From the NCBI GenBank assembly GCA_965214335.1, contig CBDCBO010000014.1:620001-684000 (forward strand): a DNA stretch of 64,000 bases, written 5' to 3'. Positions 1 to 8,151 of the stretch are shown here, one piece after another. The first letter of the stretch is position 1. Every line of letters starts with the position of its first letter. The position numbers and the translations under genes are program-made. The notes under the pieces are model-generated. The model had not been told where the DNA came from. It searched no databases and was given only the letters and a program-made list of their open reading frames with translations. The DNA is from Velthaea sp965214335 (lineage in GTDB: Bacteria; Vulcanimicrobiota; Vulcanimicrobiia; Vulcanimicrobiales; Vulcanimicrobiaceae).

Positions 1-511
1 CGATCGGCAAGCCGTACGCTAAACGCGTCACGCGGACGCCGCTGGGCGCGATCAAGCGCGACAAATACAGCGCGGTGGCCTCGCCTTCAGCATTGGGATT
101 GGTTGCGACCACGACTTCCTGCGGATCGCCGTCGGCGATGCGTTCGATGAGTTCCTTGACGCGCAATTGGGCCGGCCCGATCCCATCCATCGGCGCAATG
201 ACGCCGCCCAACACGTGGTAGCGTCCGTTGTATGCAGCGGTGCGTTCGAGCGCGTAGATGTCCTTTGCTTCCGCTACGACGCAGAGCAGCGACGCGTCGC
301 GCCGCAAGTCGGCGCAAATGTCGCACGGATCGTCTTCGGTAATGGCAAAACAGCGCGAGCAAAGGCGCACGCGATCCTTGAGCGCAACGATCGCGTCGGC
401 CAATGCCACAGCGTCGGCTCGTGGGCGATTGAGCAAGTAGAACACCAGCCGCGCCGCGGTCTTAGGACCGATCGTGGGCAGCTTGGAGAATTCGTTGATG
501 AGGGCCGCCAC
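1..511 (-). CDS. recR: RecR recombination mediator (cut by window edge)
   Basis: RecR acts with RecF and RecO to load RecA on gapped DNA. The visible N-terminal part reads LINEFSKLPTIGPKTAARL, the helix-hairpin-helix typical of RecR. A zinc module follows with Cys pairs in CSRCF and CDIC, then the start of the Toprim domain (VVAEAKDIYALE, GGVIAPMDGIGP). The C-terminus lies beyond the left edge. I chose the GTG at 511 as start; an in-frame ATT at 523 would add four residues and give a more usual N-terminus. It follows ybaB and dnaX on the same strand, the classic dnaX-ybaB-recR order. Confidence 0.93.
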   Translation of the reverse strand, partial: MAALINEFSKLPTIGPKTAARLVFYLLNRPRADAVALADAIVALKDRVRLCSRCFAITEDDPCDICADLRRDASLLCVVAEAKDIYALERTAAYNGRYHVLGGVIAPMDGIGPAQLRVKELIERIADGDPQEVVVATNPNAEGEATALYLSRLIAPSGVRVTRLAYGLPI

Positions 512-548
512 CGGCCCGGCAATGGCGTTGATTAAAAGCGCCTACGGT

Positions 549-857
549 TCACATCAAACCCGGAATGCGCATGCCGCCGGTCAGCGCACCCATCTTGCTC
601 GAACTGAGCGCCTGGACTTTGCCCAATGCATCGTTGAGTGCGATAACGACGAGATCTTCGAGCGTCTCGATGTCATCCGGATCGACGGCTTCAGGCTTGA
701 GCGTGAGTTTGGTGACCTTGAAGTCGCCGTTGACGCCGACGGTGACCGCGCCGCCGCCCGCGCTCCCCTCGACGATCGTGTTGGCGAGCTCCTCTTGAAC
801 GCGCGTCATCTCTTGCTGCATTTTGCGAACTTGCGCCATCATCTGAGCTTGATTCAT
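549..857 (-). CDS. ybaB: YbaB/EbfC nucleoid-associated protein
   Basis: A 102-residue YbaB/EbfC family protein, the usual family length. These are small dimeric DNA-binding proteins of the nucleoid. It starts MNQAQMMAQVRKMQQEM and has the family core GGGAVTVGVNGDFKVTKL, followed by the acidic helix ETLEDLVVIALNDAL and a Gly/Met-rich tail ending GGMRIPGLM. It sits between dnaX (61 bp upstream) and recR (38 bp downstream), which is the conserved neighbourhood of the family, so the three are probably one transcript. Confidence 0.95.
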   Translation of the reverse strand: MNQAQMMAQVRKMQQEMTRVQEELANTIVEGSAGGGAVTVGVNGDFKVTKLTLKPEAVDPDDIETLEDLVVIALNDALGKVQALSSSKMGALTGGMRIPGLM

Positions 858-917
858 GTCGGAGGGAATGCTTTCTGTGACGAGCGGGCGCGGCTCGCTG
901 AGCCGAACGCGCGGGGG

Positions 918-2585
918 TTACGTCGGCAGCGTGTCGTTGGCATACCGGACGAGATCGGTTTCTTCGTTGAGGGGGGCCGTGCTTTGTGCGACCGGCTCGC
1001 GGCTTTCGATCTTGACCCGAATCTGCAGCGGGCGGCCCAAAACCCCGGCAATCGCGGCGTGCACGACCGACAGATTCGACTTGAGCATTTCAGCGCGCGG
1101 CGGATCCGGGACGCGCAAAGTCACCGTATCGCCGTCAAGTGCATCGACGACCGTTTGCGATAAGACCGAACTGACCTGAACCTTTTCCGAAACGGCTCGG
1201 GTGCGCACATTCTGCCACAGCGATTGCAACTTCTGCAGCGACAGTTCGGCCACCGGCGCGACACCGTTGCGCGGCGGCATCTGCAGCCGCGGCACCTGCG
1301 GCTGAGCCGAAGCTGGTCGCGCTTCGGGCACCGGCGCCGCCGGCGCGGCGGGACGGGCAATCGCCGCCGCCGGCGGATCGGCGACCCGGGCCGCGGGTCC
1401 GGCCGGCCGCGGGCGCGGAGCGGCCGGCTCGGCGGCACGAGCCGGAGCGGCGGACTCGCCGTTTTCCAACGCGGCGACGCGGGCGGCCAACGCGTCGAGC
1501 GCCGGGTCTTCGTGTTGCAGCATGAAACGCAGCAGCGCGGTTTCGATTTCGAGTCGCGCGTTACCCGATCCGCGGGCCGCGCCGAGCGCGTCTGAAAGCA
1601 ATCGCAAACCGCGAATGAGCCGCGCTTGGGGTGTCGTAACGGCGAGATCGCGCGCGGCCGCGGCATCGTCGGCCGACAGATCGCGGCTCAACAATTCCGG
1701 ATTGATGCGGGCCACGAGCAGGTGCCGGAATTCGGCGATCGTCCCGCGGATCAATCCGGTCATATCGCTGCCGGCATCACTGGCATCGTCGATCGCCACC
1801 AGGGCCGCCGTCACCTCGCCGCTCAGCGCCGCGCCGAGGACGCGGCGCGCGAACTCGCGTCCGGTTTGGCCGAACGCGGCATCGACGGTTGCGGCGTCGA
1901 CCGGCCCGCCCGCGAACGCGACGACTTGTTCGAGCATCGTCAAGGCATCCCGCAAGCCGCCATCGGCGCGGTAGGCGATCGCCCCGAGTGCGGCATCGTC
2001 GATCGCGAAATGTTCGGCGGCGCTGATGGTCCGCATGCGCTCGATCATCGTGGCGATCGGGATGCGCCGAAACGCATAACGCTGACAGCGCGAGAGGATC
2101 GTCGGCGGCAACGCCTCCGGAGCCGTGGTGGCCAGAATGAAGACCGCGTAAGGTGGCGGTTCCTCCAACGTCTTGAGAAACGCGTTGGCGCCTTCCTTGG
2201 TCAACATGTGCGCCTCATCGATGATGTACACTTTCATGCGCATCGTCGCCGGCGCGAATTTGACCGCATCGCGCAAAGCGCGGATTTCATCGATGCCGCG
2301 GTTCGAGGCCGCGTCGATCTCGAGCACGTCGAGCGCCGTTCCGGTTAGGATCGAGCGGCAATTCTCGCACGTGTTGTCCGGCGCCGCCGTTGGGCCGTTC
2401 ACGCACTCGATGCAGCGCGCCAAAATCTTCGCCGCTGACGTTTTCCCCGAGCCGCGCGGCCCGGAAAACAGATACGCGTGCGCTAATCGCCCGGTATCGA
2501 TTGCCGTCGTCAGGGTGCGGACAACCGCGTCTTGACCGACGAGGTCAGCGAAACTTTGCGGACGCCAGGTACGATATAATGACAT
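918..2585 (-). CDS. dnaX: DNA polymerase III subunit gamma/tau
   Basis: This is the clamp-loader ATPase of the replicase, 555 residues. The N-terminus MSLYRTWRPQSFADLVGQ is diagnostic. Walker A is GPRGSGKTSAAK (about residues 42-53), the zinc module has CIEC and CENC, and the Walker B/DEAH-type segment is VYIIDEAHML. Domain III and an Ala/Pro-rich linker (about residues 380-450) lead to a tau-like C-terminal domain. I see no obvious slippery A-run that would produce a separate gamma product. A stem-loop ends directly against the ATG (see 2586-2629) and no Shine-Dalgarno sequence is visible at the usual distance. Confidence 0.96.
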   Translation of the reverse strand: MSLYRTWRPQSFADLVGQDAVVRTLTTAIDTGRLAHAYLFSGPRGSGKTSAAKILARCIECVNGPTAAPDNTCENCRSILTGTALDVLEIDAASNRGIDEIRALRDAVKFAPATMRMKVYIIDEAHMLTKEGANAFLKTLEEPPPYAVFILATTAPEALPPTILSRCQRYAFRRIPIATMIERMRTISAAEHFAIDDAALGAIAYRADGGLRDALTMLEQVVAFAGGPVDAATVDAAFGQTGREFARRVLGAALSGEVTAALVAIDDASDAGSDMTGLIRGTIAEFRHLLVARINPELLSRDLSADDAAAARDLAVTTPQARLIRGLRLLSDALGAARGSGNARLEIETALLRFMLQHEDPALDALAARVAALENGESAAPARAAEPAAPRPRPAGPAARVADPPAAAIARPAAPAAPVPEARPASAQPQVPRLQMPPRNGVAPVAELSLQKLQSLWQNVRTRAVSEKVQVSSVLSQTVVDALDGDTVTLRVPDPPRAEMLKSNLSVVHAAIAGVLGRPLQIRVKIESREPVAQSTAPLNEETDLVRYANDTLPT

Positions 2586-2629
2586 GCCGACCGGAAAGTT
2601 CGGGAGCCATCCAACGCCTCCCGGTCGGC
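2586..2629 (-). other. Stem-loop abutting the dnaX start codon
   Basis: GCCGAC (2586-2591) pairs with GTCGGC (2624-2629), and CGGGAG (2601-2606) pairs with CTCCCG (2618-2623), with a one-sided bulge between them. Read on the minus strand, the last stem base directly precedes the dnaX ATG. It could mask ribosome entry or be part of a longer structured leader in the divergent dnaX-recQ spacer. A second short stem CACGC/GCGTG lies near 2688-2708. The pairing is visible; the function is unknown. Confidence 0.45.
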
Positions 2630-2747
2630 CGGCGCACGTTTACGGTCCAAAGTCCCCGGGTAAATACACTCGGCTGACGTTTTCCGACACGCTCTATACG
2701 GGCGTGCGTGTTTCTTCTCCCAGCGGCAGGACGACCTAGGAGCATTC

Positions 2748-4376
2748 GTGGCGGTAGTTGCTTTAGATGTGCGCACGGCGCTGCACGAGCGATTCGGATT
2801 TTCGACCTTCCAGCCGGGTCAGGAAGAAGTGATCGAGCGCGTGATGGCGGGTGAGGACACGCTCGCCATCCTGGCAACGGGCGCCGGAAAATCGTTGTGT
2901 TACCAACTTCCCGCCCTCGTTCTGCCCGGGACGACGATTGTCGTCAGCCCGCTCATCGCGTTGATGAAAGATCAACTCGATATGTTGCGTGAACGCGGTG
3001 TCGATAGCGTCGTCGCGCTGAACTCGACGTTGTCTGAAGATCAAGAAGCGGCCGCGGTGAGAAAGATCGCAACGGGGGCGATAAAGATCGTTTTCGTTAC
3101 GCCGGAAAAGCTTGAAGACGACGCGTTCGTAGCGACGCTGCAGACCCTTACCGTACCGCTCTTCGTGGTCGATGAAGCGCATTGCATCAGCGCTTGGGGA
3201 CACGACTTCCGGCCCGCCTATTTGAATTTAGGCCGCGTGATCGCTCAGCTGGGGAAGCCGGCCGTGCTGGCGCTGACGGCGACGGCGACTCCGGCCGTGC
3301 GCGAAGACATCTTGCTCCAGCTCGGCATCCCGACGGTGAAGCCGATCGTCAAGGGGTTCGATCGGCCGAACCTGCGTTACGAAGTCAAACGCGCCGACTC
3401 GGAACAAGCCAAGCTGCGCATTCTCAAAGAACTCTTCGAGACCGGGCTCGAGGGAACGGGCATCATCTATACCGCCACGATCAAGAACGCACTCGAAGTC
3501 CAACATTATCTTCACGAGCAGCTCAACTTGCCGGCCGCCGTTTATCACTCGAAGTTGCAGAAGCAAGACCGGGTATCGGTCCACGAACTGTTCATGCAAG
3601 AGAACATCCGGGCCGTCGTCGCCACCAACGCGTTCGGATTAGGCATCGACAAGCCGAACATTCGTTTCGTCGTCCACTACGATCTGCCGGGGTCGGTCGA
3701 GGCCTATACGCAAGAAGCCGGCCGCGCCGGTCGCGACGGCGATTTGTCGCGCTGTATCTTGCTCTATCGGATGAGCGATACGCGCGTTCAAAATTATTTT
3801 CTCACCGGTAAGTATCCCGACGTCGAGGAAGTCCAGCGCGTTTTCGGGACGCTCGAATTCTTCGGCACGCAAGAGGGCGGCGTATCGCTGACCGACTTGC
3901 GCAAAATTTCTCAGCTCCCGCTCACGAAGCTAAAAGTCATCCTTGCTCTCCTCAAGAAGTCAGGCTTTATCGAGACATCGTCACGGGCCAAGTATACGCT
4001 CACTGAAAATGCCCGCGAAAAGCGCGAGTTGCTGCTCAATCTGACCAATTATGAAACCAAGAAAAGCTACGATCAATCGAAGCTGGCCATGATGTTGCAG
4101 TACGCCGAAAACTCGTCGTGCCGGCGACGCTTCATCCTCAATTATTTCGGCGAAGATTATGATACCGAAACGTGCGGCGCGTGCGACAATTGTCTGCAGG
4201 GTCATCGGTCGCGCGCGGTCTCCGGTTACCGCATTGCCGATATTGTGTATCATCCGAAATTTGGGCAAGGCACGGTTGAACGAGCCGAGAAAGACCTCGT
4301 GACCGTTTTGTTTCCGAATGTCGGTTATAAGACGTTGCTTGCGTCGGCGGTGAGTCGCGAAGCGAAGATCGCCTAA
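2748..4376 (+). CDS. recQ: ATP-dependent DNA helicase RecQ, short form with UvrD-like C-terminal domain
   Basis: A 3'-5' superfamily 2 DNA helicase of 542 residues. Visible are Walker A (LATGAGKSLCYQLPALV), the motif II/aromatic loop DEAHCISAWGHDFRP, motifs V-VI (ATNAFGLGIDKPNIRF, YTQEAGRAGRDG), a winged-helix-like stretch (LTDLRKISQLPLTKLKVI), and the zinc cluster with CRRRF and CGACDNC. No HRDC domain is seen. Instead, the last ~45 residues (VYHPKFGQGTVERAEKD, VLFPNVGYKTLL) resemble the Tudor-like tail of UvrD/PcrA. It starts at GTG 2748 after AGGAG (2741-2745). A TATAAT at 2575-2580 could serve as its -10, but no good -35 is visible. Confidence 0.95.
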   Translation: MAVVALDVRTALHERFGFSTFQPGQEEVIERVMAGEDTLAILATGAGKSLCYQLPALVLPGTTIVVSPLIALMKDQLDMLRERGVDSVVALNSTLSEDQEAAAVRKIATGAIKIVFVTPEKLEDDAFVATLQTLTVPLFVVDEAHCISAWGHDFRPAYLNLGRVIAQLGKPAVLALTATATPAVREDILLQLGIPTVKPIVKGFDRPNLRYEVKRADSEQAKLRILKELFETGLEGTGIIYTATIKNALEVQHYLHEQLNLPAAVYHSKLQKQDRVSVHELFMQENIRAVVATNAFGLGIDKPNIRFVVHYDLPGSVEAYTQEAGRAGRDGDLSRCILLYRMSDTRVQNYFLTGKYPDVEEVQRVFGTLEFFGTQEGGVSLTDLRKISQLPLTKLKVILALLKKSGFIETSSRAKYTLTENAREKRELLLNLTNYETKKSYDQSKLAMMLQYAENSSCRRRFILNYFGEDYDTETCGACDNCLQGHRSRAVSGYRIADIVYHPKFGQGTVERAEKDLVTVLFPNVGYKTLLASAVSREAKIA

Positions 4377-4392
4377 CTGGAGCGTCCGCGTT

Positions 4393-6258
4393 TTGTCCCA
4401 GAATTTTGGTGTGCGACGCTTCCTTGCGATGCTCGCAATTTTTATGTTAGCGTTCGCGCTGGCCGGCGGGGCACGCGCTCAAAATTCACCCGCCCCGAGT
4501 GCGCCAAGTGCGACATCCGCTCCCGATGGCTCACCCGTTCCACGTCCGCCTCCACCGACGCCGCCGATCCCCGGCACCATTCGCGCAACGCCGGTTCCGC
4601 CGCCCACTACGCAGCCCGCTCCCGGCGCCCCGCCACCCGTACCGGCCGCTTCGCCGACAGCGTCGCCGGGCAGCGCACCGGCACCCGCGCCGACCACCGG
4701 CGTGCCGTCACCCGGTGCTGCACCCGGTGACGTTCCGGGCGAACCGGGCAGCCTCTCGCAACCGTCGGCGACGCCGGTCGCGACACCGCAGCCGACGCCG
4801 GTACCGATTATCGCCGAGCCGCCCGCGCCTAGCGTCGAACCGGGCAAAGTGGTTCAAGTCCGTTTAAGCGGCATTTATGGCACGATTGTCGCGACGTCGG
4901 CCAACCCTCAAATCGCCGATGTCGTCGCCGATCAGAATCAACGAGCGCTGTTCATTACCGGTCATGCCGTCGGCACGACGACGATCACGGTCAAGGACGA
5001 CCGGCTGGTCATCACCCGCGATGTGGCGGTCCGTGTGGCCTATGCGGCAGGTGCCGTGAGCGAACAAGCCACGATTCGCGTTACCGGTAACCCGGCGACG
5101 GCAACGTTCTTACGTGAAGCCGCAGCCGCGGCCGCCCAACGCAGCGCGACCGTACGACCCGGCGCCTCGGCTCAAATCGACGCCGATCAAATTAATCTCC
5201 GGACCAATCTCGGCGTCGACAATCGCACCGCGGCCGACGTCCCGGTCCAGATCGTCGGCAACGGCTATATTCCGGTAGACGGCGTTACGCATGTCGAGAT
5301 CGAAAATTTTGCCTTACCGAATATTCAACCGGCAAGATTACTCGTCAGTGACTATCCTGAAACGCTGAGCGCGAATGGTATTCTGTTCACCGCCGATCTC
5401 GACCGGCGCGATGCGCAGCGGTTCTTGTATTACCATTATAATCCGAGCAGCCAGCCCAGCCGGCGCATTCTCCTACGCGTCACCAATCCGTCGGCCCAGC
5501 CGGCAACCGTGCAGTTTATTTCCGGTTCAGCCGGCCCGGAAAGCAACGAGATGGAAGTCGGTCATTTGTCGACCCAGCGTTTTCTCGTGCGCGAGTTGCA
5601 GAATGAAGGTACGGTCGTATCCATTCCGCCGAACTCCACGATCAATCTTGTCGATCATCCGCTACCGCCCGGCACCATCGTGAGCGCGCTTCTGCAATTA
5701 CGCGAGGTCGACGGCGATCCGGTGCATCTCACGCTGGTGGCTCAGGACGCGAGCGCACCGCTCGATCAGTCGGTCGATACAACGCAACTCCTATCGGGCG
5801 GCGTCGCTCACGCGCGCGGCGAATACCAGGTGCCCCAATTTTATTTTGATTATAGCTACGCTACGGGCGGCGACCCGCTCGAAATTCCGATCGGTCAGTT
5901 GCCGCTACCGAATCTCCGCCAAGGTCAAGCACTGGCCGGGGATTACGGCGTACAGCAAGCCGTCACGGTCACGATCGTCAACAGCGGCAACGGCGCGACC
6001 CCGGTTGCTATTTACGCCAATCCGCGTGGCGGCCGGGCGACGGGAACGTATCTGATCGATCGTACGCTGGTGCAAACGCACGCCTTACCGGCTTTCTCAC
6101 GCTATAAAATTTGGCAAGAGACGATACCCGCCCGTACCTTCCGGCGGGTGCAGATCATCACGATGCCTGAAGGCGGGTCGTCCTATCCGTTGCGGCTCAT
6201 TTTCGGCTCCGACGACGGCAGCGTTCAACCCGGCGCACCGGGGTCGCCGGTGTATTGA
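4393..6258 (+). CDS. Exported proline-rich protein with pilus-assembly-type N-terminal domain
   Basis: A 621-residue secreted protein without a recognised name. An N-terminal signal peptide (FLAMLAIFMLAFALAGGARAQ) is followed by ~115 residues almost entirely Pro/Ala/Ser/Thr/Gly. Next comes a domain of about 80 residues (VVQVRLSGIYGTIVATSANPQI, FITGHAVGTTTITVKDD) like the N-terminal domain of secretin/CpaC-type pilus proteins. The last ~400 residues look beta-rich and contain no catalytic motif I can recognise. It starts at TTG 4393 with GGAG about 10 bp upstream, directly behind recQ. Its role is unknown; surface or periplasmic location is inferred from the signal peptide and the linker. Confidence 0.85.
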   Translation: MSQNFGVRRFLAMLAIFMLAFALAGGARAQNSPAPSAPSATSAPDGSPVPRPPPPTPPIPGTIRATPVPPPTTQPAPGAPPPVPAASPTASPGSAPAPAPTTGVPSPGAAPGDVPGEPGSLSQPSATPVATPQPTPVPIIAEPPAPSVEPGKVVQVRLSGIYGTIVATSANPQIADVVADQNQRALFITGHAVGTTTITVKDDRLVITRDVAVRVAYAAGAVSEQATIRVTGNPATATFLREAAAAAAQRSATVRPGASAQIDADQINLRTNLGVDNRTAADVPVQIVGNGYIPVDGVTHVEIENFALPNIQPARLLVSDYPETLSANGILFTADLDRRDAQRFLYYHYNPSSQPSRRILLRVTNPSAQPATVQFISGSAGPESNEMEVGHLSTQRFLVRELQNEGTVVSIPPNSTINLVDHPLPPGTIVSALLQLREVDGDPVHLTLVAQDASAPLDQSVDTTQLLSGGVAHARGEYQVPQFYFDYSYATGGDPLEIPIGQLPLPNLRQGQALAGDYGVQQAVTVTIVNSGNGATPVAIYANPRGGRATGTYLIDRTLVQTHALPAFSRYKIWQETIPARTFRRVQIITMPEGGSSYPLRLIFGSDDGSVQPGAPGSPVY

Positions 6259-6280
6259 GCACCAGCAGCGGCAAACGTGA

Positions 6281-7306
6281 TTAACGCAGCGCGCGAATAT
6301 ACAGTGCTTCGAGCGCGGCTGCGGCCGTCGTCCAGCTAAAGCGTTTCGAAGCGGATTCTCGGTCCCGCGCAGCGTCGGCTTGCGCTTTGGCCGGATCGGC
6401 GAGCAGCGCCCGAATCGCGTCGATCCACCCGCTAATATCGTCCGGATCGACCAGCTCGCCGGCGTTCGCAGCGACTTCGGTCAACGATGAACCACGCGCG
6501 GCGATGAACGGCAGCCCGGCACAGCGCGCCTCCGCTACGGCGTAGCCGAACCCCTCGTAGCGCGACGGAATCAACGCGAGCGTCGCCCGCGCGTAGAGAT
6601 CGTCGAGCGTCCTTGGGTCAACATAGCCGCGTAACTCGATACGTGCCGTCACGCCGAGCGCAGCCGCCCGCGCCCGAACACGTTCGATATACGGTGTCGG
6701 CGGCCCAACCGAAACAATCCGTAACTGCGGAATTGCCGCTGCGGCTTCCACCACCGCAAGCAAGTTTTTGCGCGACTCGACGGTCCCGACCACCAGCGCG
6801 AACGGATCGGCGTCCGGCTGTCGAACGACGGCACCATAGCGTTCGTCGACGCCCGGGTACATCACCGTCGGCGGACGCGCATCGCCGCTCAATGCGAGAT
6901 ATTCGGCGGCGGAAAAGTGCGAATCGACGATGACCCCGGCGGTCCGTCGATATGCTGCGCGCATCGCGCTGCCGAAGTACGCGCGGGCGTAGGGTCTCGT
7001 GTGTTGCTGTACGCGCAACCACGCCATATCGTGTACGGTAACGACCGTCGGCATGCGCGGTGCGACGAGCGGCAGCGTTCCGGCCGTCGCGTGGAAGATA
7101 TCCGCCCGGCTGCGCGCGACAGCGATCGGCAACAAGACTTGATCCCACAAGACGCGGCGGTCGAAGCGCCACGGATCGAGCCAGCGCGCCTGCAGCGGAC
7201 GCACGTCGATGGCACGTGCGCCAAGCGCGACAGCCAGATCGCGTTGATACACCCCGATCCCGGTTGCCGTACCGACGGCTAACTGCGCGTCGAGCGCGAC
7301 GATCAT
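6281..7306 (-). CDS. Glycosyltransferase family 4 (GT-B fold)
   Basis: A 341-residue glycosyltransferase that moves a sugar from an activated donor, probably in envelope polysaccharide or lipid glycosylation. The N-terminal acceptor domain has the glycine loop TGIGVYQRDLAVAL and HDMAWLRV. The C-terminal donor domain has VGTVESRKNL, LRGYVDPRTLDDLYA and the nucleotide-sugar signature SRYEGFGYAVAEARCAGLP, with the E-x7-E type spacing of the GT4 family. It overlaps the TPR gene by four bases (ATGA) and so belongs to the porin-TPR-glycosyltransferase unit. Donor and acceptor cannot be read from sequence. Confidence 0.9.
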   Translation of the reverse strand: MIVALDAQLAVGTATGIGVYQRDLAVALGARAIDVRPLQARWLDPWRFDRRVLWDQVLLPIAVARSRADIFHATAGTLPLVAPRMPTVVTVHDMAWLRVQQHTRPYARAYFGSAMRAAYRRTAGVIVDSHFSAAEYLALSGDARPPTVMYPGVDERYGAVVRQPDADPFALVVGTVESRKNLLAVVEAAAAIPQLRIVSVGPPTPYIERVRARAAALGVTARIELRGYVDPRTLDDLYARATLALIPSRYEGFGYAVAEARCAGLPFIAARGSSLTEVAANAGELVDPDDISGWIDAIRALLADPAKAQADAARDRESASKRFSWTTAAAALEALYIRALR

Positions 7307-8151
7307 CGGCCGGCCTGCAGCAACCCTCGCCGTGCATCGACGCTGGCCGGAACGGCGTCGAGCGCGCGGCGGTAATAGCGCAGGGCGGCCGGCTTATCGC
7401 CGACAGTCAGGGCTTGCCGGCCGGCGGCTAACAGGTACGTTTCCTCATTCGGGGCGATCTGCAGCGCGGCTTCATACAACTGCAGCGACCGTCGCGCCGA
7501 CACGTGAGGGTCCCGGCTCGCCGCACCTTCCTCTTGTGTGATTTGACCGAAGCGCCACAGCGCGCGCGCCTTGATACCCGCGTCGCGTTCGCCGGCAAGG
7601 ACTTCGACGAGGTGCGCCTCGAGATGCGCCGCCGCCGGCAGTTCTCCGGCCGCGTCGCGATCATCGATCAAGCGCTGCGCGCGCTCGAAGTCATGCGCGC
7701 GAGCGTAGGCGGTGAGCGCGTCGGCCGGGTCGGAGCGCAGCTCGAACAGCTGGCCCCGCAGATCGTCCACATCGGCGCTGTCAGGCAACGAGTCGACGAT
7801 GGCTTGCGCGGCTGCGAGCCGCCCCCGGTGCACGAGCGCCCCGGCGTAAGCAATCCGCAGCGCAGCGGGCGCTGAGCCCGAACCCAATGGCCGCGCGAGC
7901 TGCAAACCGGCAGCCGGCGCGAGCAGCAGCGGGACGGCCGGTGCGTTCGCCAGATCACCGTACACCGCCATCGACGCGCATTGCACGGCGCCGAAAACCA
8001 CGCTAAGCAGCAAACCGGCGACGCCCAGCGCCGGCCCGGCAACGCGACGCCGGCGGCTAGAAGCGGATGACGAAGTTGATATCTTCTTTATTTTCGTTGT
8101 TGTTAAACGAAGGTAGTGTAAAATCGGTATATTTGAAATTTCGTAACGCAA
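7303..8151 (-). CDS. Membrane-anchored TPR-repeat protein
   Basis: At most 282 residues. An Arg-rich stretch (SSRRRRVAG) precedes one membrane helix (PALGVAGLLLSVVFGAVQ). The remainder is helical with tetratricopeptide-like repeats (AAQAIVDSLPDSADVDDL, ALQIAPNEETYLLAAG, ALRYYRRALDAVP), so it is probably a periplasm-facing scaffold. The only ATG that keeps the charged stretch and helix is at 8151, 95 bp inside the end of the porin gene; later starts would remove the anchor. It overlaps the glycosyltransferase gene by four bases. Function unknown; the context suggests envelope sugar assembly or export. Confidence 0.7.
   Translation of the reverse strand: MRYEISNIPILHYLRLTTTKIKKISTSSSASSRRRRVAGPALGVAGLLLSVVFGAVQCASMAVYGDLANAPAVPLLLAPAAGLQLARPLGSGSAPAALRIAYAGALVHRGRLAAAQAIVDSLPDSADVDDLRGQLFELRSDPADALTAYARAHDFERAQRLIDDRDAAGELPAAAHLEAHLVEVLAGERDAGIKARALWRFGQITQEEGAASRDPHVSARRSLQLYEAALQIAPNEETYLLAAGRQALTVGDKPAALRYYRRALDAVPASVDARRGLLQAGR

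Noticed and set aside
2575..2580. TATAAT as a certain recQ promoter
   Set aside because: The hexamer lies inside dnaX codons and no -35 at proper spacing is seen, so I mention it only as a possibility.
2586..2747. SRP RNA (often near dnaX)
   Set aside because: The conserved apical GGUCnGGAAGGAAGCAGCC-like loop is absent from both strands.
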